DNA from: Gammaproteobacteria bacterium
Lineage (GTDB): Bacteria > Pseudomonadota > Gammaproteobacteria > Pseudomonadales > M0112
Direction: 5' to 3'
Length of the DNA: 22,415 bases
NCBI GenBank assembly: GCA_006227085.1
Contig: SBFY01000047.1
Coordinates: forward strand, 1 to 22,415
The translations under genes were made by a program, and so were the position numbers. Shown here one piece after another: positions 15,645 through 22,414 of the stretch. Position 1 is the first letter of the stretch; each line of letters begins with the position of its first letter. A model generated the notes under the pieces. The model ran no database searches and was not told the origin of the DNA. It was given only the letters and a program-made list of their open reading frames with translations.

Positions 15645-15677
15645 AAAAAAACGGGCACCCGGTTTCCCGGATGCCCG
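15645..15677 (-). terminator. Intrinsic terminator of katG
   Basis: CGGGCACCCGG (15652-15662) pairs with CCGGATGCCCG (15667-15677) with one mismatch and a 4-base loop. On the minus strand the stem is followed by seven T (plus-strand A at 15645-15651). It lies directly after katG (stop at 15694) and between two convergent genes. Confidence 0.88.
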
Positions 15678-15693
15678 CATGGCTTGCGACCGC

Positions 15694-17889
15694 TTATTTC
15701 ACGTCAAAGCGGTCGGCATTCATCACCTTGGTCCAGGCCGCCACGAAATCACGTACAAACTTCTCGCGATTATCGTCCTGGGCATAAACCTCGGCATAGG
15801 CACGCAGGATGGAATTGGAACCGAACACCAGATCAACCCGGGTTGCTGTCCACTTCACCTTGCCACTCTTGCGCTCGACAATCTCATAAAGGTTGCTGCC
15901 AACCGGTTTCCAGCTGTAGGCCATGTCAGTCAGGTTAACGAAGAAGTCATTCGTCAACACACCAACACGATCAGTGAACACGCCATGTTGGCTACCACCG
16001 TGGTTGGTACCCAGCACACGCATACCGCCGACCAATGCTGTCATTTCCGGCGCCGTCAGCCCCATCAGCTGGGTGCGGTCCAGCATCATTTCTTCCGGTG
16101 TGACCACATAGTCCTTCTTCACCCAGTTGCGGTAGCCGTCATGCAAGGGTTCCAGCACCTCGAAGGATTCCACATCAGTCATGTCCTGGCTGGCATCACC
16201 ACGACCTGGTGCAAACGGCACTGTGATATCCACACCCGCCGCTTTCGCCGCCTTTTCCACTGCAGCCGTACCACCGAGCACAATCAGGTCGGCCATGCTG
16301 ACTTTTTTCTTCAATCCGGCCTGAATGCCTTCCAGTGCTTTTAACACCTTCTGCAAACGAGTCGGTTCGTTACCTTCCCAATCCTTCTGCGGTGCCAGGC
16401 GGATACGGGCACCATTGGCACCACCGCGATAATCCGAACCACGGAATGTGCGTGCGCTGTCCCAGGCCGTTGCCACCAGCTCAGACACCGTCAAGCCACT
16501 GGCAAGGATGCTCGCTTTCAGGTCGGCGATTTCCGCATCCGACAGCGTGTAATCCACTGCCGGTACCGGATCTTGCCAGACCAGGTCTTCGGCGGGCACA
16601 TCCGGGCCGAGGTAACGGCTTTTCGGACCAAGGTCGCGATGCGTCAGCTTGAACCAGGCGCGCGCAAACACTTGCTCGAAATAGGCCGGATCCTTGTAGA
16701 AGCGCTCGGAAATCTTGCGGTATTCCGGGTCCATCTTCATCGCCATGTCGGCATCGGTCATGATCGGGTTGTGGCGGATGGATGGGTCTTCCACATCCAC
16801 TGGCTTGTCTTCTTCCTTGATATTGACCGGCTCCCACTGCCAGGCACCGGCCGGGCTTTTCTTCAATTCCCAGTCATGGTTCAACAACAAGTCAAAATAG
16901 CTGCCCTTGCCGGTATTCCATTTCATCGGATAGGTCGTCCAGGCACCTTCAATACCACTGGTGACCGTGTCACGCCCGACACCGCGCGTCTTGTGATTGT
17001 TCCAACCGAGCCCCTGTTCTTCCAAGGCAGCAGCCTCCGGTTCCGGGCCAAGGTTTTTGGCACTGCCATTGCCATGCGCCTTGCCAACGGTATGACCACC
17101 GGCTGTCAATGCCACGGTTTCCTCATCGTTCATCGCCATGCGGGCAAAAGTCACGCGCACATCATGGGCGGTTTTCAAAGGATCCGGCTTGCCATCCACC
17201 CCTTCCGGGTTGACATAAATCAGGCCCATCATCACGGCGGCGAGCGGGTTATCGAGATCGCGTTCGCCGGAATAACGGCTGCCTTCGCTACCCGATGGTG
17301 CCAGCCATTCCTTTTCCGAGCCCCAATACGTGTCCTTTTCCGGATGCCAGATATCGGCACGGCCACCGGCAAAACCAAAGGTCTTGAATCCCATTGATTC
17401 ATACGCCATGTTGCCGGCGAGGATCATCAGGTCTGCCCAGGAAATCTTGTTGCCGTACTTTTTCTTGATCGGCCACAGCAAGCGGCGCGCCTTGTCGAGG
17501 TTACCGTTATCCGGCCAGGAATTAATGGGTGCAAAGCGCTGGTTGCCGGTATTGGAACCACCACGACCATCGGCGATACGATACGTGCCCGCACTGTGCC
17601 ATGCCATACGGATCATCAAACCACCGTAATGACCCCAATCAGCGGGCCACCAGTCCTGGCTGTCGGTCATCAGGGCCTTGAGATCCTTCTTGAGCGCTTC
17701 GAAATCCAGCTTGCTGAATTCCTCGGCATAGTCAAAATCCTCGCCGAGCGGATTGGTCTTGCGATCATGCTGGTGAAGGATGTCCAGATTCAGCGTCTTA
17801 GGCCACCATTCCATGTTGCTGTTGCCAGTGGCCGTATTGCCACCATGCATCACCGGACATTTGCCGGTTCCTGCCTGTTCGTTTTTCAT
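15694..17889 (-). CDS. katG: Catalase-peroxidase KatG
   Basis: KatG is a haem enzyme that destroys hydrogen peroxide by both catalase and peroxidase reactions. The 731 residues span the usual duplicated peroxidase domains. The distal active site RMAWHSAGTYR gives R94, W97 and H98; the proximal haem ligand H266 lies in ALTAGGHTVGK. The residues of the Trp-Tyr-Met cross-link needed for catalase activity appear intact: W97, Y225 (LIYVNPEG) and M251 (FARMAMND). No signal peptide is present, so it is cytoplasmic. CAGGAG sits about 8 bases before the ATG. The upstream region is AT-rich and may hold a peroxide-responsive promoter, but I could not define an OxyR site. Confidence 0.98.
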   Translation of the reverse strand: MKNEQAGTGKCPVMHGGNTATGNSNMEWWPKTLNLDILHQHDRKTNPLGEDFDYAEEFSKLDFEALKKDLKALMTDSQDWWPADWGHYGGLMIRMAWHSAGTYRIADGRGGSNTGNQRFAPINSWPDNGNLDKARRLLWPIKKKYGNKISWADLMILAGNMAYESMGFKTFGFAGGRADIWHPEKDTYWGSEKEWLAPSGSEGSRYSGERDLDNPLAAVMMGLIYVNPEGVDGKPDPLKTAHDVRVTFARMAMNDEETVALTAGGHTVGKAHGNGSAKNLGPEPEAAALEEQGLGWNNHKTRGVGRDTVTSGIEGAWTTYPMKWNTGKGSYFDLLLNHDWELKKSPAGAWQWEPVNIKEEDKPVDVEDPSIRHNPIMTDADMAMKMDPEYRKISERFYKDPAYFEQVFARAWFKLTHRDLGPKSRYLGPDVPAEDLVWQDPVPAVDYTLSDAEIADLKASILASGLTVSELVATAWDSARTFRGSDYRGGANGARIRLAPQKDWEGNEPTRLQKVLKALEGIQAGLKKKVSMADLIVLGGTAAVEKAAKAAGVDITVPFAPGRGDASQDMTDVESFEVLEPLHDGYRNWVKKDYVVTPEEMMLDRTQLMGLTAPEMTALVGGMRVLGTNHGGSQHGVFTDRVGVLTNDFFVNLTDMAYSWKPVGSNLYEIVERKSGKVKWTATRVDLVFGSNSILRAYAEVYAQDDNREKFVRDFVAAWTKVMNADRFDVK

Positions 17890-18100
17890 GATGAACTCCT
17901 GTCATTAGTGGATTAGTCACTCGGGCTAACGGGCTTTCCCTTCATCCCTGCAGCCATCCTGACAGCACATCACGATAAGTAAAGTTCATTTAATATTTGT
18001 TACTGATCTATTTTATAGATTGAAAGAAAAGCACTAAAACGTCCGCGCACTCTTTGCGCAGCCGGCAACGGAGAAGAACACTGGGGGTATACGCTGGATA
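17890..18100. other. Gene-free katG upstream region with inverted repeat
   Basis: This 211-base stretch holds no gene. Bases 17970-18040 are markedly AT-rich for the window and contain ATCTAT-TTT-ATAGAT (18006-18020), a 6-base inverted repeat with a 3-base centre. On the minus strand this includes TATAAA and TATTAA stretches that could be -10 elements for katG, but no -35 partner is clear. The low-coordinate end carries the katG ribosome site. The left-over part near 18060-18100 has no visible signal. Confidence 0.5.
18036..18059 (-). terminator. Weak terminator after tRNA-Leu
   Basis: On the minus strand a 5-base stem GCGCA/TGCGC (18055-18059 with 18045-18049) with a 5-base loop is followed a few bases later by TTTT (plus-strand A at 18036-18039). 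The stem is short and the T-run is offset, so the call is tentative, but it is the only candidate downstream of the tRNA pair. Confidence 0.3.
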
Positions 18101-18189
18101 TGGTGCCCGGGACCGGAATCGAACCGGTACGGCCGTTTCCAGCCGAGGGATTTTAAGTCCCTTGCGTCTACCAATTTCGCCACCCGGGC
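18101..18189 (-). tRNA. leuZ: tRNA-Leu (anticodon UAA)
   Basis: The 89-base minus-strand sequence folds as a class II tRNA. Acceptor GCCCGGG pairs with CCCGGGC, followed by discriminator A and an encoded CCA at the 3' end (18101-18103). The anticodon stem-loop GGGACTTAAAATCCC reads UAA. A long variable arm (CTCGGCTGGAAACGGCCGT region) and a T loop GTTCGATTC are present. It reads UUA codons and lies 24 bases after tRNA-Cys, the same neighbour as E. coli leuZ. Confidence 0.97.
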
Positions 18190-18213
18190 GTTTGGGCTTA
18201 CGGCGAGGGAAAA

Positions 18214-18287
18214 TGGAGGCTGGGGTCGGAATCGAACCGGCGTACGACGAGTTGCAGTCGTCTGCATGACCACTCTGCCACCCAGCC
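18214..18287 (-). tRNA. cysT: tRNA-Cys (anticodon GCA)
   Basis: The 74-base minus-strand sequence has acceptor GGCTGGG paired with CCCAGCC, discriminator U and an encoded CCA. The anticodon loop in ACGACTGCAACTCGT reads GCA, and the T loop is GTTCGATTC. The U at the discriminator position is the standard CysRS identity base. In E. coli cysT lies between glyW and leuZ after pgsA; here no tRNA-Gly precedes it. Confidence 0.97.
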
Positions 18288-18336
18288 TTTGGCGTAAAGC
18301 CAACCCCGCCGGCAGCATGGCCAAACGGGAGCGGCT

Positions 18337-18364
18337 ATTCTAGCGGCGAAGCCCCGGGAGTCAA
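18337..18364 (-). promoter_or_regulatory. Promoter for the tRNA-Cys/tRNA-Leu unit
   Basis: On the minus strand TTGACT (18359-18364), a 16-base spacer and TAGAAT (18337-18342) each match the sigma70 consensus at five of six positions. Transcription would start near 18330 in a GC-rich stretch, a discriminator type associated with stringent control of stable RNA. It lies just after the pgsA stop, so the tRNAs need not depend on the uvrY-uvrC-pgsA transcript. Confidence 0.7.
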
Positions 18365-18386
18365 GGAAAGAAGGTCCGGAACAAGC

Positions 18387-18944
18387 CTACTGGCCCGGTT
18401 TGGCCATTAATTCCGACCAAGCGGCCTTCAGGTAGATGATCATCGACCACAGGGTCAGCAAGGCGGCCACCACCAGCAACACGAAACCCAGCATTTCCAG
18501 CCAGGCACTGTTCTTGTGGGCCACCAGCAACACGATGATCGCCACCATCTGCATGGTGGTCTTGATCTTGCCGATATACGACACCGCCACCGTGGTGCGC
18601 TTGCCCAGTTCGGCCATCCATTCGCGCAGGGCTGACACCACGATCTCGCGACAGATGATGATCGCGCACATCAGTGCAAACCACGGGCTGGCATGGATCG
18701 ACACCAGCAGCACCAGGGCTACCGCCACCATCAGCTTGTCAGCGACCGGGTCCAGGAAAGCGCCCAGCGGCGTGCTCTGGTTGAGCTTGCGGGCCAGGTA
18801 ACCATCCAGCCAGTCGGTGATGCTGGCCAGGGTGAAAATGACTCCAGCCGCCATACCGGACCATTTGCCCGGCATATAAAACACCAGTACAAAAACCGGT
18901 ACCAGGATCACGCGAAAGAGGGTCAGTGCATTAGGGATATTCAT
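18387..18944 (-). CDS. pgsA: CDP-diacylglycerol--glycerol-3-phosphate 3-phosphatidyltransferase
   Basis: PgsA makes phosphatidylglycerol phosphate, the committed step to phosphatidylglycerol and cardiolipin, in the inner membrane. The 185-residue protein has several membrane spans and the complete CDP-alcohol phosphotransferase motif: D44, D47-G48, A51-R52, G61, D65 and D69 (in TDWLDGYLAR and PLGAFLDPVADK). It starts MNIPNALTLFR, the family's usual N-terminus. It begins 9 bases after the uvrC stop, as part of the uvrY-uvrC-pgsA cluster conserved in gammaproteobacteria. Confidence 0.97.
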   Translation of the reverse strand: MNIPNALTLFRVILVPVFVLVFYMPGKWSGMAAGVIFTLASITDWLDGYLARKLNQSTPLGAFLDPVADKLMVAVALVLLVSIHASPWFALMCAIIICREIVVSALREWMAELGKRTTVAVSYIGKIKTTMQMVAIIVLLVAHKNSAWLEMLGFVLLVVAALLTLWSMIIYLKAAWSELMAKPGQ

Positions 18945-18953
18945 GAGCGCATT

Positions 18954-20804
18954 CTAGCCTTTGTGCAGGGCATCATAAATGGTTTGGGCGACAACGCGGT
19001 TAATGCCCGGTACCTGCAGCAGGTCATCGACCGAGGCCGCCTCCACGCCCTGCCGCCCACCGAAATGGGCCAGCAAGGCTTTCTTGCGCTTCGGGCCAAT
19101 GCCGGGAATCGCTGCCAGCCCTTCTTCCTTGCTGGCGGCCGATTGGCGCCGGTGATGACCGGCCACCGCAAAACGATGCGCTTCATCACGCACCTGCTGC
19201 AGCAAATGGAAGGCACGTGATGCCGGGTCCAGCAGCACCGGCTCGGCGCGCGCACCCAGGAACAGCCGCTCTGCCCCGGCTTTACGCTCCGGCCCCTTGG
19301 CGATGCCCATCACCAGCAATTCCGGCAAACCGAGCTCGGCCAGCACCTCACAGGCGCGCTTGAGCTGGTTTTCACCCCCATCAATCAGGATCAGTGATGG
19401 CATATCGCGTTGTTCGTCTTGCAGGCGTGCATAGCGACGGCGCACGGCCTGGCCGATGGCGGCGTAATCATCGCCCGGCGTGATATCGCGGATGGTGAAA
19501 CGGCGGTATTGCTGCTTCTCGCTGCCTTGCGGGCTGAACACCACACAGGCCGCCACTGTGCCGGTGCCCTGGTGATGGCTGATATCAAAACACTCGATAC
19601 GCGTCAGCGCCTGCGGCATATCCAGCGCTTGCTGCAATTCCGCAAAACGGCTTTGCAGGGTTTGCCGGCTGGCCAGTTTCAGGTTGAGGTTTTCCTGCGC
19701 AGTGCGTTCGGCCAGTGCAATCCACTTGCGACGATGGCTGCGCACCCGGCTTGCCAAACGCACCTTGTGACCAGCCTGCTCACCCAAGGCCTGTTCCAGC
19801 ACGGCAGCATCCGCCGGTTCTGCGGACAACACGATTTCATCAGGCAACTGGCCGCGACGGTCACCGGTGAGGTAAAACTGCGCGAGGAATTCGGTAAACA
19901 CATCGCGGCTTTCATCCACCTGGCCGGTTTCCAGCGTGTAATTGCGGCTGCCCAGCACACGGCCATCGCGCACGAACAACACATGCACGGACGCAAGACC
20001 ACTGCCCTGCACCATCGCCACCACATCGACATTGGCCGAACCCGCCTCAATGCCTTGCCGGGTTTGCAGCTCACGCAGCCACTGGATGCGATCACGCACC
20101 TGCGCGGCATCCTCATACGATTGGCGTGCGGATAGCTGCATCATCTCATCGGTCAGGCGATTCACCAGCACATCGCTCTTGCCTTCAAGGAACAACCGGC
20201 TCATCGCCACTTGCTGTGCGTAATCGGCTTCACTCACCAGCCCGACACACGGTGCCGTGCAACGGCCAATCTGGTGTTGCAGGCATGGGCGCGAACGATG
20301 ACTGAAAAAGCTGTCTTCGCATTGCCGCACATGGAACACTTTCTGCAACAGGTTCAGGGCATCACGGGCGGCCACCGCACTCGGGTACGGGCCAAAGTAC
20401 TCGCCTTCGACGCGCCGGGCACCACGGTGCAAGGCCAGCCGCGGGTATGGCTCACCTTTCGACAGGAAAATATACGGGTAGGATTTGTCATCACGCAGCA
20501 GGATGTTGAACGGCGGCCGCTCCTGCTTGATCAGGTTCTGCTCAAGCAGCAGCGCTTCCACTTCGGTTTCGGTCACCGTGACTTCCAGCCCGGCGGCCTT
20601 GCTGACCAGTTGCGCCAGTCGCGGCGGATGATTGGCTGACGCGCGGAAATAACTGCTGACGCGTTTGTTCAGGTCCTTGGCTTTACCGACATACAGGAGT
20701 TTGTGCTGGGCATCGAACAGCCGGTACACACCGGGTAAATGCGGCAGGCCTTGCGCCAGCGCGGCGAGCGGGTGTGCCTGCTGCTTGCCGGATGCTTCGG
20801 TCAT
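18954..20804 (-). CDS. uvrC: Excinuclease ABC subunit C
   Basis: UvrC makes both incisions in nucleotide excision repair. The 616 residues (E. coli 610) contain: the GIY-YIG nuclease domain (about 22-105; GVYRLF and LLYVGKAKDLNKR); a four-cysteine cluster C162, C174, C182, C186, which in E. coli holds an iron-sulfur cluster; a UVR motif (about 205-240) for UvrB contact; and the RNase-H-like nuclease with D407 (FDISH), D446 (PGDDYAA), D475 and H543. Two helix-hairpin-helix units (AAIPGIGPKRKKALL, LLQVPGINRVVA) close the chain. The usually invariant DGGKGQ reads DGGENQ (475-480) here; the Asp remains. The start lies 3 bases after the uvrY stop. Confidence 0.97.
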   Translation of the reverse strand: MTEASGKQQAHPLAALAQGLPHLPGVYRLFDAQHKLLYVGKAKDLNKRVSSYFRASANHPPRLAQLVSKAAGLEVTVTETEVEALLLEQNLIKQERPPFNILLRDDKSYPYIFLSKGEPYPRLALHRGARRVEGEYFGPYPSAVAARDALNLLQKVFHVRQCEDSFFSHRSRPCLQHQIGRCTAPCVGLVSEADYAQQVAMSRLFLEGKSDVLVNRLTDEMMQLSARQSYEDAAQVRDRIQWLRELQTRQGIEAGSANVDVVAMVQGSGLASVHVLFVRDGRVLGSRNYTLETGQVDESRDVFTEFLAQFYLTGDRRGQLPDEIVLSAEPADAAVLEQALGEQAGHKVRLASRVRSHRRKWIALAERTAQENLNLKLASRQTLQSRFAELQQALDMPQALTRIECFDISHHQGTGTVAACVVFSPQGSEKQQYRRFTIRDITPGDDYAAIGQAVRRRYARLQDEQRDMPSLILIDGGENQLKRACEVLAELGLPELLVMGIAKGPERKAGAERLFLGARAEPVLLDPASRAFHLLQQVRDEAHRFAVAGHHRRQSAASKEEGLAAIPGIGPKRKKALLAHFGGRQGVEAASVDDLLQVPGINRVVAQTIYDALHKG

Positions 20805-20807
20805 TCC

Positions 20808-21452
20808 TTATCCCAGCGGGCCTTCCAGCAAACCATGGCGCATGGCCATGTGCGTCAACTCGACATCGCTCTCGATGCCCAGTTTTTCAAAAATGCGGTA
20901 ACGGTAACTGTTGACCGTCTTGGGGCTTAAATGCAGCTTGTCGGCAATGTCGGTGACTTTCTCGCAGCTCACCACCATCAGGCAGATCTGCAATTCACGG
21001 TCAGACAGTTCATCAAACGGGTTCTTGTTCTCGGTATCAAAACTTTTCAGGGCAATCACCTGCGCCACATCCGCACTCAGGTAACGCTGGCCGGAGGCCA
21101 CTGCACGGATGGCCTGGATCATTTCGTGGATGTCAGCATCCTTGGTCAGGAAACCGGAAGCGCCGGCTTCCAGCAATTTCGATGGGAACGGGTCATCGAC
21201 ACAGACCGTCAAGGCGATGACACGGGTGTCCGGGCAAAAGTGGGTGATCTTGCGGGTGGCTTCCAAGCCGCCGATGCCGGGCATGCGCACATCCATCAAC
21301 ACGATATCGGGATTACTCTCACGGCACAGCTTGATGGCGTCTTCCCCATTGCGGGCATCGCCGATCACCTTGATGCCCTTGGCGTCTTCCAGCAAGCGCA
21401 AAATCCCTGTGCGCACCAGGTCATGATCGTCCACAACAACGACTTTGATCAC
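20808..21452 (-). CDS. uvrY: Response regulator UvrY/GacA
   Basis: The 214-residue protein has a receiver domain (1-120) with D9 and the phospho-acceptor D54 in VLMDVRMPG, T82 and K104 (GFLTKDA), then a LuxR-type helix-turn-helix (about 145-205; LSDRELQICLMV, SPKTVNSYRYRIFEKLGI). GacA/UvrY is phosphorylated by GacS/BarA and activates the small RNAs that titrate CsrA/RsmA, controlling carbon metabolism and virulence-type switches. No sensor gene is in the window. Translation starts at GTG (21450-21452) behind a strong AAGGAG six bases upstream. The placement before uvrC is conserved. A 7-base inverted repeat sits in its leader. Confidence 0.96.
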   Translation of the reverse strand: MIKVVVVDDHDLVRTGILRLLEDAKGIKVIGDARNGEDAIKLCRESNPDIVLMDVRMPGIGGLEATRKITHFCPDTRVIALTVCVDDPFPSKLLEAGASGFLTKDADIHEMIQAIRAVASGQRYLSADVAQVIALKSFDTENKNPFDELSDRELQICLMVVSCEKVTDIADKLHLSPKTVNSYRYRIFEKLGIESDVELTHMAMRHGLLEGPLG

Positions 21453-21501
21453 ACCGATCTCCTTCTTCTTCCTTGAATGATAGTGGGTAATGTCGTACGG
21501 C

Positions 21502-21532
21502 GCGGCAAGTCATTTGCCGCAGGGATATTGTA
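21502..21532 (-). promoter_or_regulatory. Candidate uvrY promoter with inverted repeat at the start point
   Basis: On the minus strand TACAAT (21527-21532) could be a -10 box, though no clear -35 is visible. Just downstream, GCGGCAA (21502-21508) and TTGCCGC (21514-21520) form a perfect 7-base inverted repeat with a 5-base centre, about 50 bases before the GTG. It sits where an operator or a leader hairpin would affect uvrY-uvrC expression. Confidence 0.4.
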
Positions 21533-21570
21533 ACGGAGGATGGCGCTGGCGGCAGCCACGCCCACTTGCC

Positions 21571-21598
21571 AAAAAGTCAGCCTTGGAAGGCTCCTGAC
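21571..21598 (-). terminator. Intrinsic terminator of the toxin-antitoxin operon
   Basis: On the minus strand GTC-AGG-AGCCTT pairs with AAGGCT-GAC (21576-21598), a stem with a 3-base bulge and a tight turn, followed by five T (plus-strand A at 21571-21575). It begins 25 bases after the antitoxin stop and separates the module from uvrY. Confidence 0.7.
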
Positions 21599-21622
21599 CG
21601 CCGCCACACCATGCATGCCCGG

Positions 21623-21931
21623 CTAGCGGGAATGGCTCTTGCCTGCTTCAGGCTCCACTTTCAGTTTCAAGCCCAGCCCATGCACCACCGCAGTAAAGCT
21701 CGACAGCTTCGGGTTACCGGTTGCCGACAACATCTTGTACATGCTCTCGCGCCCAAGCTGTGAGCGCTCTGCCAGCCCGGCAATGCCGTCTTCCTGGGCT
21801 TCGGCGATATTGCGCAAGGCCATCAGGATCACCGCGGCATCACCCTCATCGAGTGCTTCGCTCAGGTATTCCGCTGCCACCGCCGGGTCACGCAAGTGGC
21901 TAGCATGGGTTTTTCGTACATCACGCGCCAT
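21623..21931 (-). CDS. HigA-like antitoxin (putative addiction module antidote protein)
   Basis: The 102-residue protein matches the XRE-type antidote family of HigB/HigA-like modules: EYLSEALDEGDAAVILMALRNIAEA, then a helix-turn-helix (about 46-90) with GIAGLAERSQLGRESMYKMLSATGNPKLSSF, and a short basic tail. Such antitoxins bind and neutralise the toxin and repress their own operon through the DNA-binding domain. The start at 21931 has GGAG 8 bases upstream and overlaps the toxin end by 11 bases, so translation is coupled. The antitoxin is second in the operon, the order typical of HigBA. The codons continuing further upstream are the toxin gene in another frame. Confidence 0.9.
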   Translation of the reverse strand: MARDVRKTHASHLRDPAVAAEYLSEALDEGDAAVILMALRNIAEAQEDGIAGLAERSQLGRESMYKMLSATGNPKLSSFTAVVHGLGLKLKVEPEAGKSHSR

Positions 21932-22256
21932 GTCGGTATCTCCGTTGATGATCTGCCCAATACGCATGAGCCTTCCTGATATCCCATGCCTGGGTGGATT
22001 TATCCCCACCACACAGCAGCAAGTACAGCGCATCCGCCACTTTGCCGTAATACACCCGGTAGCCGGGGCCGTAATGAATGCGCAATTCGCTGAGGCCACC
22101 ACCCACCGGTTTGCTGTCACCCGACAAGCCAAGTTCAAGCTTATCGACCTGCATGATGATCCGGGCCCTGGCCTTGGCATCACGCAATGCGCCCAGCCAT
22201 TCGGCGTAGGGGCTGCGCCCTGCTTCATCGAGGTACTCATACACCGTATAGGGCAT
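21921..22256 (-). CDS. RelE/ParE superfamily toxin, HigB-like addiction module killer protein
   Basis: The 111-residue basic protein has the fold pattern of RelE/HigB mRNA interferases: an N-terminal helix (SPYAEWLGALRD, then KARARIIMQVDKLELG), and the core GLSELRIHYGPGYRVYYG followed by LYLLLCGGDKSTQAWDIRKA. These toxins usually cut ribosome-bound mRNA. It belongs to the subgroup paired with XRE-type antidotes downstream. The ATG at 22256 has no ribosome site and lies only about seven bases from the predicted transcription start, so initiation may be leaderless-like and weak. The operon lies beside a transposase remnant, which fits acquisition by transfer. Confidence 0.9.
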   Translation of the reverse strand: MPYTVYEYLDEAGRSPYAEWLGALRDAKARARIIMQVDKLELGLSGDSKPVGGGLSELRIHYGPGYRVYYGKVADALYLLLCGGDKSTQAWDIRKAHAYWADHQRRYRHGA

Positions 22257-22265
22257 AGCGGTACG

Positions 22266-22297
22266 GCTTATTGTATCCCAAAGGATACAATAAGCAA
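22266..22297 (-). promoter_or_regulatory. Toxin-antitoxin promoter with overlapping operator
   Basis: A perfect 13-base inverted repeat, GCTTATTGTATCC (22266-22278) and GGATACAATAAGC (22283-22295), is separated by CAAA. On the minus strand it covers the -10 box TACAAT (22270-22275) and nearly reaches the end of the -35 box TTGCTT (22292-22297), spacer 16. A repressor bound here, presumably the antitoxin or its complex with the toxin, would block RNA polymerase. The predicted start point is near 22263. Confidence 0.78.
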
Positions 22298-22414
22298 CAG
22301 AGGGTAATCGATCTTGCTGGGCAGTACATCTCCGTACAGGAAGGTGCGGCGGACACATCGGGTAATGCAGTGGTAATACGGCGTGGCGTCGAGCGACACC
22401 TGCGTCTTGCGGGC
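22268..22414 (-). pseudogene. Truncated REP-associated tyrosine transposase (Y1 family), N-terminal remnant
   Basis: Reading leftward from the window edge, the frame gives ARKTQVSLDATPYYHCITRC then VRRTFLYGD, the conserved N-terminus of REP-associated (RAYT/IS200-like) Y1 transposases. After GD the resemblance stops; a short unrelated tail follows and ends at TAA (22268-22270), inside the toxin-antitoxin operator. Neither of the other two frames continues the family pattern. Only about 30 of the usual 200-300 residues remain, without the HUH or catalytic Tyr motifs, so the gene looks broken. Its start codon lies just outside the window. Confidence 0.6.

Noticed and set aside
17978..18020. OxyR binding site upstream of katG
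   Set aside because: Placing the ATAG-N7-CTAT-N7-ATAG-N7-CTAT pattern here gives only a partial match (about 10 of 16 key bases), not enough to annotate.
18288..18386. tRNA-Gly expected from E. coli synteny
   Set aside because: No acceptor stem, GCC anticodon loop or GTTCGA-type T loop could be found in this stretch.
22266..22295. Terminator or REP element at the 13-base inverted repeat
   Set aside because: No T-run follows on either strand and the repeat lacks the GC-rich stem of REP sequences; overlap with promoter boxes fits an operator better.
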